Source of the DNA: Lingula anatina
Lineage: Eukaryota; Brachiopoda; Lingulata; Lingulida; Lingulidae
Length of the DNA: 64,000 nt
Direction: 5' to 3'
Assembly (NCBI RefSeq): GCF_001039355.2
Contig: NW_019774870.1
Coordinates: 449,324-513,323, forward strand
Shown here: piece after piece, positions 49,419 to 61,460 of the stretch
Layout: every line of letters begins with the position of its first letter
Numbering within the stretch: the stretch's first letter is position 1
Made by a program: the position numbers and the translations under genes
Notes under the pieces: model-generated
What the model was told of the DNA's origin: nothing
The model's input: the letters and a program-made list of their open reading frames with translations, nothing else
Database searches by the model: none

Positions 49419-50051
49419 TAAGGCTCAATACGCTTGTAACATGGGTCTTGGGGGGATGCACGTCTGGGCCCTGGACATGGACGACTTCAACGGCGCCTCG
49501 TGCAGGGAAGGAAAGTACCCTCTTCTGACCGCCGCCTTCAACGCCTTGAAATGCAAGCGACCCGAGCCTACCACGACCACAACTCCAAGACGAACTACTA
49601 CGACTACGATCACAACTACGACCACAACTACGACCACAACTCCTAAACCTACCACTACGACTATGACCACGACCACGACAAAGGCAACCACGAAAAAACC
49701 TACAGGTACATATCTGCGTATTATCTAGGTGTAGAGATATTATACATGTTGCAATAGGAAGGGACTCAGTGGTCTGCTATTGTGTTTCAGATATAAATTA
49801 ATTGAACTCACAATGTGACATGCAATCCATATTATCCGTTTTTAGAAAACGCATTTAAAGATGTCGTCTTTTTTTTTTCAGGGAAAATCTGTAAAACCCA
49901 GTGGGGCTACTATTCTCACCCGACCGACCCCAACAAGTTCTATCAGTGTAACTGGGGGAATGCCATATTAAAGCGGTGTGGCCCAGGGACCGTGTGGTGT
50001 GGCCGATACTGTGGATGGTCGTGGAGTTGCCCAGGGGTGGTGGGCCGTTGA
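42925..50051 (+). CDS. Chitinase F: AA15-like LPMO + GH18 + CBM14, exon 1 missing
   Basis: A secreted chitin-degrading fusion protein, 662 residues visible. Exons: 42925-43026, 45056-45231, 45694-45812, 46091-46243, 46793-46969, 47277-47539, 47756-47880, 48032-48146, 48644-48829, 49061-49180, 49423-49705, 49882-50051 (TGA). Exons 42925-46243 encode an LPMO core: NGGRCGVCGD, the second copper His in TAKHKGWHEFRIC, and EEFFGCADI. After a Pro-rich linker comes GH18: VGCWFTNWAQ, LAVGGWS, the catalytic FDGLDYDWEYPG, MTFDLHGAWD and HVWALDMDDF. MTFD has Phe where the sister gene has Tyr. A roughly 45-residue Thr-rich linker and a six-Cys CBM14-like domain end the protein. Exon 1, with the signal peptide and the first copper His, is absent; an ambiguous base at 42876 and a cut Tc1 copy lie there. 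Intron 43027-45055 holds a whole Tc1. AATAAA occurs near 50186. Confidence 0.93.
43035..44697 (+). mobile_element. Tc1/mariner-type element, copy 3 (degenerate)
   Basis: A 1663-base full-length copy with the same ends and TA flanks (43033-43034, 44698-44699). It lies in the intron of chitinase F between exons 42925-43026 and 45056-45231, in the sense orientation. It is clearly alike to copy 1 along its length. It contains the same degraded transposase, including SIWSRYHIGAKTQMVVIDEN near 43930-43990. The corresponding intron of chitinase G is only 280 bases, so the insertion came after the F/G duplication. Confidence 0.88.
43250..44300 (+). pseudogene. Broken Tc1-type transposase in copy 3
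   Basis: The same transposase remnants as in copy 1, split by stops and frameshifts. The longest readable piece is about 43798-44031. The segment matching the SPDLN motif near 44145-44190 is interrupted by a stop. Not functional. Confidence 0.75.
44822..44847. repeat. Poly-T tract in chitinase F intron
   Basis: A run of 26 T in the Tc1-bearing intron, about 200 bases before exon 45056-45231. Confidence 0.9.
47578..47654. repeat. TAAA / TAAAT repeat in chitinase F intron
   Basis: Imperfect AAAT units followed by seven TAAAT units, between the exon with the catalytic motif and the next exon. Confidence 0.9.
48316..48342. repeat. G-run in chitinase F intron
   Basis: Some 27 bases of almost pure G with a single T interruption and neighbouring G-rich words, between exons 48032-48146 and 48644-48829. 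It could form a G-quadruplex in DNA or the nascent transcript, or be a slippage-prone microsatellite. Confidence 0.7.
49366..49418. repeat. TTA microsatellite next to an acceptor
   Basis: About 17 TTG/TTA units that end directly at the CTAAG acceptor of chitinase F exon 49423-49705. Confidence 0.92.
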
Positions 50052-52318
50052 ACAATCCAGGCCATCCCGTGTAAAATCTGTAAAGTATATACGACACAAT
50101 GCCCGGAGGAAAACGTCAAGTCCACAATTTTTTAAAGAACGACGTTATACTCAACATCATTTGCTAAATATGGGGAATATAAAAATAAATAAATAATGTT
50201 TTAACTGGTTTTATCATGTTCTTTAATCCATGCATCTGGTTCTGTATAAATACCGGAAGAGTATCGGTCCCGCTTTTTAGAAAGTAAATTGATTGTTTGG
50301 ACTCAGTTGAGACTGCTTAAGGGGAATGGAAAACTAATCAAAGTTTTATACCCTTCTACGATTACTTAATCCATGAGAAATTGGTATTTCAACAGGCTTT
50401 AAACTTGTCACTTTGAGTAAAACCAACTACTTTGAAATTTTTCATTAAGGCTTACAGTTTTAAAAAATGAAACATTTCAAGGCAACCAACAATTAAGATT
50501 ATTTTTGAAGCAATAAAACTACCATGGATGATTTACTATCATATCTTCTTTATATCTTTTATATAGGATTGTCCTTTATACCCAAAGATTATTCGTGAAA
50601 TTGTGAAACAATGAAATGGTATTGTAAATGTACAGAATGTCGCATCGTGTACTTTTTAAAGGTGGTGCTCAGTGCGAAATATTGGAGATGGGATCGTATT
50701 ATTGCTCATCTTCACCATACCTGTAACACGGCTTTGACCTTTGCTTAGAGGTAAAACTCCTCGTAACCTGTTTGAAGAAGGTCACTGACCGCCCTGGATA
50801 TTAGTTTACATGACTTTTCTTGGCATAAGACACATACAAAACCAATGACCCATTCCAATTCATCACTTGACTTAGAAAGTACTGGTCCCGAATTTCAACG
50901 CCTCTTCAATATACAGAACTTGTCGCCACATACCAAATATATTGTCACCATCAGATTCATATTCACTGCATCAGTGCGCTTGTTTATTAGAAGCATGTCG
51001 ACATAACTTAATCTCTTTACAATTCACTGGCCCTTACTTTCAAAAGATATCTGATTTGCCAACTGAAAAATGAAGCCACCATTGCAGCTAGGTTCGATTC
51101 AGTGTATAGACACAAAATCTTTCCATTGCTAAGCCAAACATAGAGAGAGATGGCTGAAGGGCATAAAATTCAATTGGCACATTCTTTGCTACGCGAGAAG
51201 GGATATAACTACAATACATGTACATTTAAATCGTTGTCAGGCCTGTAGGCAGGGAAAGGGGTTCGGAGAGGAGGGCGTCGAAAGAACCTTTTGTCCGAAA
51301 AAAGTGCGTTTTTCATCAAAGGTTTTTCATAATGCGTCAGATAAATCCAATGCTTGGGGTCTTATAAATCCATGTTTCAGAGAAAGAACTTCGCCCATTT
51401 GAAATTGTTACCTGCAAGCCTGCCTTTTCAGAAAAAAAAGGCGCCCTATTTTGATAGTTACACGCTAGCGGAGACGGAGGTCCTTTGGTTCATCGTCTTC
51501 GTGATTCTACAACAATAGCTTCAGAATAAAGACTATTCGGGCATGGGTTGCATTGCTGTGTTTATGATGACCGACGTTCTGTGCCCATCAGTGTTGCACC
51601 ATAAGATTTTTACAACTTCTTAAAGTTTTCAAAAAAAAAAAAAAAACCAAATCTTTGCAATAGGTGACTTCCAGTGGAAAACTGTTAGGACCCGATTCCC
51701 TTTCGAAACCTTCGTTTATTAACATTTTTTTCCAACCAAAGTCGTGTATATATTGGACTAAATGGCTTTAGATTAAAATCTATTTAAACGTCGACTCCAT
51801 ATGCCAATCTGCTTTACTTGCAAGTGACGCGATGTAATTGACATGTACATATGTACCTTAGATTACAAATTATGGCTGTCTTGGACAGATTATTACTGTC
51901 TTGGACAGTGGCCTGCTACGATATCCAGCCACTCTGAAATAGGCTAAATACACAATTTTAACAATGACAATTTAATGCAAATAATAGCAGTTTATTTTCC
52001 GCTTAAAATACCTGCATAGGCCCAAGTTACATGTATAAATGTAAAAGAGTGAATATGAAACGTTCACATTTACATGATAGAAGGTGATTGTTGAAGAAAA
52101 ACTCTTTTAAGACGTATATGAAAATAGTCGATGACTTAAACCTGAACAGTTATTCTACCTGTACTACAGTTGTAGTAACTTCAATAATTTTGGGTCTTGT
52201 CAGTACGTGTATAGAAACATGAATATCCGATAATAATATCATTAATAACACCTGGAAAAAAGTATTATAATGATGTATTGTATTAAGATCCGGATATTGA
52301 AAATCAAATAATCGAAAT
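50052..52318. other. Convergent intergenic region between chitinases F and G
   Basis: About 2.3 kb of AT-rich DNA with the 3' flanks of both genes. AATAAA signals lie near 50186 (plus) and 51991-51996 (minus). A poly-A run is at about 51631-51646. I see no other feature. Confidence 0.65.
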
Positions 52319-55300
52319 TCATTTCCTTCTTGATCGTGTCAAGGACAGACATTGGCGAGGCTTTAGGCATCTTTTCCCAGCCTCGCACCAAACAGCTATT
52401 GGTCCACACCGGAAGTTCATTCTATTGGCTGAAGGCGGTCTTGTGCCGGGCCCCGGATTTCCGGCAGTGGAACATTTCTTTAGACCCTCCTTGGCAGCAG
52501 TAAAGAGAGGATATCTCCCCTCGTTGCAGGACCTCCCTGTGAAGTCGTCCATGTCCATCGCCCACACGTGGAGCCCTCCAAGACCCATCTTGCAAACGTA
52601 GGCGGCCTATAGGAGAAACGACGTGAATGTCTTTCTTTTTCTACACAAATACCTGATTTTGTTTATCTATATGATATATGTTTCAGATACTTTGGGCCCA
52701 GGGGGATAACGCTCTTTATATCGTGAATTCATTTCTAAGTTAAATTTGTATGGATAATCTTGAGAGTTACTACCACGTCAGGTGTGACATATTTATAAGC
52801 TTAAATTACTCCTATTTTTTGGATTTTAAGATCAGTATCTTGACTCATATTTGGATTATGCAAGAACCTATAAATAAAATAAGAACAACTAATAACTCTG
52901 GTAGATGAGCTTATATAAGTTAGGCTTTTACAAACAGCGGCGATTTGATTTCAGATCAGTAGATTTGCGGTACCTTCAAGTCCATGCTTTTCGGGTCGTC
53001 ATATCCCACCCACTGTTTCGTGTCTGGTTTATATGCATATGGTACCTTCATCTGAGGGTCAAAGACTTCGTCCCAGCCACTCTGCTCACAAATCTGACAC
53101 AAAAATTTTACATGCATATTTGCGTATTAATTTTAATCTGTTATGAAGGGTCTGAAGCGCATATATAGCGGTTTGTTTTGTTTTGTGTTGCATGTTCTGA
53201 CGAATCAAAATGTATTTGCTCTACTACTGATGATTCAGCAAAAGGTTTGATAAATGGATATATCGGTATATTTGTATCTTAGTCAAAAACGTATGAGCAC
53301 AATTGTGCAGCACGCACCTCATTGTAACCAAGAAATCCTGCATGTTTGGTATAGGGTCCGGCGAGTCCCGCACCAGTTGCTCTATCTCCCGGCGAGTAGG
53401 CATTACTGTCAGTCATGGTGAAGGTGCGCGCGTAAGAAACGGCCCCAAGAACAAGCCTGCTGGGATCGTAGCCTTTCTTTATCCAATTCCGGACGATATA
53501 GTCCTAGCAAAAAAGGAAAATAACAAATTGCTTACTCCCAGCAAACGCAGAATGTTATTATAGAACGTTTCTATAACGTTTATCTAACCGAAAAATCGTT
53601 TTTGTGACGATATGGTAAAGTTAAAAAACGCTCCGTGTTTGTTGGGCTGTCAGTTCGCCACTTCAGTTTCGGATGAATTTCATAGTATGGCAGAACGTCT
53701 CTCAGAAAATGTACAGAGTTTTTATCCTTAACTTGAAATCTATCATGTTTTAATATTAAGAACACACAGCTATGCTAATGGAGATAGACAAAAGGGACGT
53801 ACAATGTTGAGAGTATCCTGGGTCCCTGAATTATCCGATCTGGCAAACAAGGCAGCGTGGTGACCTAGATAGCCATCCCACGCCCCGTGAAGGTCATAGG
53901 TCATCAGGTTTGTCCAATCAAGGTATCTGAAAATATTGATTGACATCTTCAGTTTGCATTCTGGGGGTCACTGGATAAAATCAGTTCCGTCAATACTCCA
54001 TTACATGGTCAATTTGTCGATTTATATCATGGAGTCTAACATTAACATTTGTATAAAAGGAGATTTATTTTATGTTATTTTTCTTTTAAATGTCGCTAAA
54101 CATAACAACTTCATATATATTTGATCTACTAAAACTTTTTCAATTTATGAAACATCTTTGGAAATAAAAAGACGGTTTCACAGGCATATAACTTACTTGT
54201 TCATCACTGCTATATTGTAACCGTCGTTAATTTTCTCATCTGTTACTCCTACCGATGCTGTAACTAGTAATCGTCTCTTGCCTTTAACTTCGGCCTCTTG
54301 TTGGAAACGAAGCCTCGTTTCCTAAATATGAAATATGTCTTCTTAGATATTCTATAAATAAGTTTGTCCAAAGCAAAATAATTGAACTGTACGAATACAG
54401 ATTTTAGACGAGTTCTTATTTTTAAAGGTATCAATGATACATATGTGTATTTCTACATCGCATTATTCTATAAACACAATACCTTGACTAGATCTGAGAA
54501 AGACTGCTTCGTTTCTGGGGGACTTCCACGGCCAACATCCCCCGGGTACTCCCAGTCATAATCCAGGCCATCGAACCCGTACACTCTTAAAAAGCGGATT
54601 GCTTTGCTTATGAAATCTCTCCTGGATTCGGTGGTTTTTGACAGCTCGTTGAAGATCTCCAAGGGATGGCTCCAGCCGCCGACTGCCAGCAGAACCTTCA
54701 GAGCTGGGTTGCGGGTTTTCAGCTTCACAACCTGCTCCATGTGGTCTTTGGAGAAGATGAAATTCGTGTCATAAATGTGTTGATAGCGAGTGCAAAAAAA
54801 GGAAGTGAATTCTTAGGCCTAGTAATACTTTCGTGATTTAAGCTCAGCAACATAACGGATATTATCGACGACTTAAATCATATTGAACTTCAACATTACA
54901 TTGCCTGGGTTTTGCTCTCTCAAGTTAAGCATATTCTAACCATACAAGATACTATCCAACAAAAATTTACGGTTTAAACAAGATCTGACTTGTTATTCAC
55001 GCCTATATTAAAATTTAGAAAAAAATAACCAATCTTAATGAGCACAGTTTCATAACATTAATCAACCACAGACCTTGGTCATTCGATTCCACAGTTTTCA
55101 GCTCGTAGCTAGTTCCGTCAAAATTTATCTTGGCGAATGCATAGTATATATGGGTGCAGAGGTTGGGGTCAATATCGGCTGGAAGGAACTGCCCCCCTCC
55201 TGGTCTGTGCTGTGCCCAGCTGGTGAACCAACACCCCATCTTCATTTGATCTGGGAAAAAGTTAACATTTATTATTTTCTTAATATTATGCATGATAAAA

Positions 55301-57622
55301 CATCTGTTGTGTGTTTCTTCTGTCTATCTTCATCATCGTGACATCGTGCACGGTGTAATTGATACAAAGAAAGATACCGTGGTGACGCGTGTCGCTATAT
55401 GAAGTACACGTTAGCAATAGTTAAATACTGCTGCTTTGGTATTTAAGATGCGCATTTTGTCATCCACAGAAGATGTATCATGAGGCAGGCAGGTGAAAAT
55501 AGTTTATGAATCATATAGTTTTAATTGTTAAAACTCACTTTCATTTAATAAAATGCAAACACGAAGTTTTTTTAAAAAATCATGTTTTGAAATCATGACT
55601 TGGAAAACTTGAGTCGAAGTAACAAACTTACGTCCCGTGTCTGAAGGTTGTTCCAGACTTGGCAGAGGAGGAAGCAGGGTTGTCGTGGTCGGTGGAGCTG
55701 CAGTGCCCTCTATTGCGATGTCGGCGCAACCAAAAAACTCCTCCTGTGGTCCCGTCCCTTTCCCTCCTGGACCCCAATTGTTACCTTTTGAAAAAAAGGC
55801 GTTTAAAACTGAATTCGAATTTTATCGACCGAACTCATAATAGGAACATTTTTGAAGCCACACATACAAGTACAGTGATTTATGAACATGTTCAGTGATT
55901 TATGAACAGAGATATGTATCATCGTTTTAACAAGCTTTGAAACGCGTATGTCAAACATTCCAACTAAGCTGGCAAGTACCATCAAGAAATCTCAAATTCT
56001 GTGATGGATATTAACATTGATCAATATTAATCGAAGATGTCTACACACCACAGTGCCACTTCCACTGGAACACACAATGGTCACAGGTCAGATCTGGCGG
56101 TAATTTGACCGGTATCACTAAAGTGGACCCACTACCCACGAACGGGTACATAGTCGAGCTGACGAAACTGAAAATAAATAATGACATCCCACCTAACTAA
56201 CGAGTACGCATATATCTGTTCATTGGTCACTAGCAAACTGTACATGTATGTAAATGATAACATCAGAGTCATTATGCGATGTATTGCTGATAGCATTTCA
56301 ATTACTTTTGTCTGCCGATATTCTTTGCGGTTATTTTTTTTAAGTAGGCCTATTGTGACAAGAAAAAGGATAATTAAATTCAATAAACTCTGGGAACTAA
56401 ACTGTACAATAGGCCCATATATACACGCAGAAGTTCATAAACGGAGGCTTGTATGCAGTTGTATCGAAAAAGATGCATTCGCCCCATTTGACATTCACAA
56501 CTGTAAGTTTAACGTTCCATGCAAATAAACTGCTTCAAAAAGAACCAAATGTGAAACGGACAAGAACAGAAATATGAGAAGAGTAAATTAAATCGTTTAC
56601 AATTTCATCAGGATGGCGTTTTTTCCCCTTCATCAAATGACTTTGATCTCACCACTCAATCTTAGATGTAAGTTTTGGAGATTCGATAAAAAATTATAGC
56701 GTTTTTAAAATATGTTTTTCACATAGTTACCGTCCATCATCTGGCTCAAATATGCGAGTGACGGTCGTTCCATCCTTCAGTGGTATAACTAGGAGGTTCT
56801 TATCCATACACTCGTGCGTCACCCTGGTCTTGTCGTCGTTTTTGCAGATGCGAAACTCGTGCCAGCCCATGTGTTTGGCCGTTATTACTAGTTCGACGTT
56901 GATTGTCTCGCCCTGGAAAAAAATCAGTAAAATCATCACTACTATCAATTAAATCATCGTTGATGTGATTTCTCTTTAGTCTTAGTCGTGATGATCAGGT
57001 TCAAAACAAGAAAGGGGGCAAAAAGCAAACTTTTCTATACTTTCAAAAGTCTAACTCTTATCGCCTTTAATACGTCTTGAGCTATGTACCATTTTTTTTT
57101 TACTTGACAGTGGTTTTAAGAGAACAAACCACTTACAATGGCCATACTGTACAAAAGAGAGACGTTCGCTGGAATTTTTGACTAATTCCTACCTGTTTGT
57201 ACGTTTTCACATTCGGTCCTGGAATTTCGTGTTTGAAAGGCCCTCCCACTGGGTCACCGCACACTCCACACCTACCACCATTCTGCGTCTGATACTGGGA
57301 AATTAAATGAATATGATTTTACGAAACTACTGGTTTTCCAAATCCAACACCACTGAAAATCACAAAGTTTTAAGTACAGCATGCCAGACACGATAAATAT
57401 ATAACCGACAGAACATTTATTTGACAATATACTGAAAATTTAATAAATTTGCATTGAAAATATTGCTCCATAACTTACATATAGCCCCCCGCAGTTGACG
57501 CCTGTGTTCCTGGGGTCTCTCTGCTCTGGTGACGTCATCTTGCCGTGACTGTTAACACGATGAAAAAACTGCAGTATTGCAATACACAGCCACCATAGCG
57601 ATGAACCTGTGCACAGTTGCAT
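52319..57622 (-). CDS. Chitinase G: AA15-like LPMO + GH18, CBM14 reduced
   Basis: A secreted fusion enzyme of 660 residues. Exons in coding order: 57479-57622, 57193-57294, 56731-56912, 56049-56167, 55632-55784, 55074-55250, 54483-54745, 54197-54321, 53803-53926, 53318-53503, 52974-53093, 52319-52606 (TGA). A signal peptide of about 25 residues is followed directly by HGKMTSPEQRDP, so cleavage would free the N-terminal His needed for the LPMO copper brace. The second His is in TAKHMGWHEFRIC, then EEFFGCADI. GH18 follows: VGCWFTSWAQ, LAVGGWS, the catalytic FDGLDYDWEYPG, MTYDLHGAWD and HVWAMDMDDF. The Thr-rich linker of F is missing. The tail has only a short Cys-rich stretch (RCGPIAVWC...C...C) resembling the second half of a CBM14. 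Intron positions equal those of F, and the two genes face each other tail to tail. A minus-strand AATAAA lies at 51991-51996. Confidence 0.95.
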
Positions 57623-59423
57623 TTTAATTTCAATGACACCGATATGATTAAATAACTTTTTGAAACGAAGTTCTTGAAGTTTATATTTATAGTTTATCTC
57701 CTACACCGATAAAGCTACATGTGCACATCAGCCGTACACAGAAAGTTTATGCCTAGTGTGGGGCACGGACGTCTCCTTTATACCGTGAAATACTAGACAC
57801 TCCACAAAAGTTAGGGCTACATCATCTGACAGTATCCAATTAGAGAGGCATTGTCCAGGATGCACGAAATGCAAACATGTCCACTTGCAAGACCGCAGGG
57901 AAAGTTGATTTCAATCAAATACTTTCTTTGAGTACAATTGATCCGGCGCGACCCCTGCATGACAAACGTCAATGGACAAAGGAGGAGATGAGGATCTTGT
58001 TTTATTTGACCGATCAGGTGTAATGGATGGTTCTTGGACATATGTCCAAGGATGGACAAAGGCAATATACAAGGTGTTAAGGTTATTGTCAACCTTCGCC
58101 CAAAACTCCTAATAAACTGCCTTATATATACTGTATTCTTTTGGGTAATAAATAAATCTTAAGTGTTCAGTGACTAAATTAATTAACATTTACACATGGG
58201 TTAACTTGCAGAACGCGTGTGACCTGTTAAAATGTTCCAGGCTGGGATACTCCTGCAGATAAACTCATGTTTTACGAATTTATCCGAGGTAAATGGCATT
58301 TTCCCGCGATGAAAGAACTCTCAAAGTTTTATCATCTCAGATCGCACTCTCCTGAAAAGCCCATCAATTTACCCATCTACAGAGCCGTTCCGGGCTTAAT
58401 TAGCAGTAGATACATACAGTAAGTTTAGTAAATTACCACATACCTGAATAATTACTAAAACAATAGGGTTTAAACAGCCCTTGGGTTTATACACCGCTTC
58501 AACCGTACATATTGTATGATATATAAATATATACAAACCAGCATTTGTTATATAAATAAATAAATAAATAAATATGTGGTTTTATTTGCTTATGCTAGAA
58601 GACAACCAACGTTTTCCCTGCATCAGAAAAATAAAGAGGAAAATGCGATAGAGGTACGAAACACTAGGCGTAAAAGAAAAGCCTGCACGTGCACTTGATG
58701 GAATTGAAGCAGGAAAATTTTCTGACAGAAGCTACATCCTGCACTATAGGGGTCGCCACCGAGAGATCACGAAACCTCTGCTCCGACACACATTTTTGAC
58801 TTGGCTGTGTAGAAGATACGTTTGTCATTTGTAAAGTTTACTTAGGGCTTGTAACAGGTGGAAGTGGCCCCTAAACTTTACTTATATTTTACTAAGAAAG
58901 AGAGGCCACGCGTATCCAGTAAGTTGATATAATAGACACAATAGTAATCGAGGATGTTTTATTCAATGAATATTTATATGTGTAACTGGGGTGCTCGCCG
59001 GCATATCTAGAATGATAGCATTTAATAAAGACAAAATATAGGAGAAAACTATTTCCACGCAAATTGAAAGAGTATTAGAATTGTTTTTTTAATGCAACTT
59101 TAAGTCTCGTTATGATCACTATTCTTAGTTGCACCCGTCGTTAAATGTACGAAATGCCGATAATTTTTCATACATTAACATGGAGCAAAACAGGGTCAAA
59201 GGCATATTTATTCTACCCAAGGTGTCGATTTCCAAGAAAAACTATAGTTTAACAACCTGTTTAAGCTTTCAAACCAATATGTTAATCTACTTCGACCTAA
59301 GTACTCTGTAAAAGTCCCATTAAATGAAATACTGCGTCTGCTTTTACAGTATATCATAGAATACACGTCAAATTTTTCAGATCAATATGGACTTTATTCA
59401 ACTTGACTAAGGATTTATCTTGA

Positions 59424-59506
59424 ATTATTATTATTATTTTATTTTCTATTTTTTATTTATTTATTTATTTATTTTTTATTATTATTATTTTTTTTTTTTT
59501 TTTTTT
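59424..59506. repeat. TTA/TTTA/T low-complexity tract
   Basis: TTA units, TTTA units and a final run of about 20 T. Confidence 0.9.
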
Positions 59507-59552
59507 GGTTTAAAAGTTTATCTATATTTTTGGGTTACAGCTCTTTTGTAAA

Positions 59553-59712
59553 ACCGGCGAGGCAGGAACCGTGGTCCGCTAGGAGCCATAGAACTTTACC
59601 CGTCATTTTGCACAGATGACATTCGCCCCACTTAGTGACCCAAATTCGCCACCTAACTAAAATCTCGAGCTCCCATTCCAAGGACTATCATCCTGTGTCA
59701 CATTGGCCCTGT
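59553..59712. mobile_element. MITE family 2, copy c
   Basis: Starts AACCGGCGAGGCAGGAACCG and continues with TGGTCCGCTAGGAGCC and GATGACATTCGCCCCA to ATCCTGTGTCACATTGG. It has the same block order as 13365-13535 and matches the inverse complement of 35462-35677. Both ends carry a diverged inverted repeat. Confidence 0.65.
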
Positions 59713-61460
59713 GGTTATCACCAATTCGTAATACATACAACTATAAGATCCAACATATTGTATTTTGGTTCCTAGTACAACAAGCGTACGAGTTTCGTGC
59801 AGTCACTCCCTTTTACCAACAGAGTACAAAGGAAAAATAAAAATAAAATAAATAAGGCTCACATTTTCATAACAGTGGATCAACAACTGAAAGCGACACA
59901 AAAGACTACGCTAAATTTTGCGCAGCGTGCGTTTACATTCAGTCAAGCATGTAGTCCAACAAAGTGCGTGTCAACAATACGAACGCAAGGGCTCGCTCGG
60001 TGGACATAACAATAATAGGCATATATTGGTCAGCGAGACCGTAGTGCGCCGCAAATCACAATAATAGCTATGAATTACTTAATTTATACGCTGCTCCCCG
60101 GCCACTTATATTGGGTGGAATTCGCTTGCGCCTTTAGTCACGCCACTTTAAAATGTAAATACGACATTGCTCGACACACAAGTCTGTGGATTGGTTTGAT
60201 AATATAAGGTTATACTGGATGGGTGGCTGATTTTGCTCCGTACTGAATGGTATAATTGTATAGCTGAAGACACATTTGGGAGAGGCAGTGCTACTGGAGA
60301 GAATCGTACCGCAGGTACTACATTTATACTGGTCATTGCAGGTACGTACAAGTAAGCTATGGTCGAAGATCGACATTTATACCTTTGTACTTTACGGTGG
60401 CACGTATCCTATTCATAGCATACACGTATACATACACTCTTGTAGTCCTTATACCTACACGAAGGTAAACATTTCTTTTATATGTTGTAAATGTAACACT
60501 ACTATAGCTACTAAAAGTGGTACAGGGTATATGTAGTTCATCATATCGTCCCCCCCCCCCTCCTACTTCCAATGTCCTCAATGTACTTGTAAGTACAGTC
60601 TACACTATCAGCCCCCTGCTGTTAAGCATTGTGAATCGGGTATCTATACATCATTGCAGATCATCACAATTAACACAGTAAATTCCCCTTGCTACGGGAC
60701 TACGTATATGTATATAATAAATCAGCCATTTTGTATTTGGGCCGGGTCCCACTTGAAGCCAGCTATAAAAATTATACATGTAGTTCACTAAAATGTGTCT
60801 ATGGCAACTGCAATGACTTCAGCCCAAAATGATCATCTATCTAGCTAGAGACATATCTGTGAATATCTGTAAAAATCTATCAGTCGCCCTGGTAGAGGGT
60901 ACAGGTAATCCAGGTATACACTGTATATAGAGATACACATTGTATAACACTAGTGCTGGGAGTACAATTCACTGTTTAAAGTTCTTTGAACAAGAGAAAC
61001 GCATTGTTGGCCTTTTAAACAGTTGGAAAATACCATGGCCTTATTCACAATTTGAGTTTCTTTATTCATTTTTGTCAACACCTTTTTTCGTTATTTATGT
61101 TAAACTAAGCGGTGAAAAATTGCGCTCTAGTTTGAGGATCAAGAACAAGTGTACGCGGTTAGCGCTGTGGAAGTGAGCTGACACATCTTTTCAAGACATC
61201 GCAATTTTTATGCACTATGTAAATGCATTATTTTTTTATAATTGCTAGAAAAAAGATGCGCTCAGATAACCAGTCCTCAAGATTAAATACGCCGTCTATC
61301 TCATTCTTTTAAAATTTGACTACTGTCAGATATTGACTCTGAACCATGAATACGATGTGGTTTACATAAAAAAGTTTCCCTATTTTCAAGTGCATTTGCC
61401 CATAGATATCATATAGGCCAGTTTCGTAATATTCACAATGTACACAAGGGCTCATTCACA

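Noticed and set aside
49425-49691. Minus-strand ORF rich in Val
   Set aside because: It is the antisense of the Thr-rich linker of chitinase F. The Val-rich composition is a shadow of the ACN codon repeat.
56181-56528. 115-residue plus-strand ORF in a chitinase G intron
   Set aside because: It overlaps the antisense of the intron before exon 56049-56167, has no recognisable motif, and its length is plausible by chance in 64 kb.
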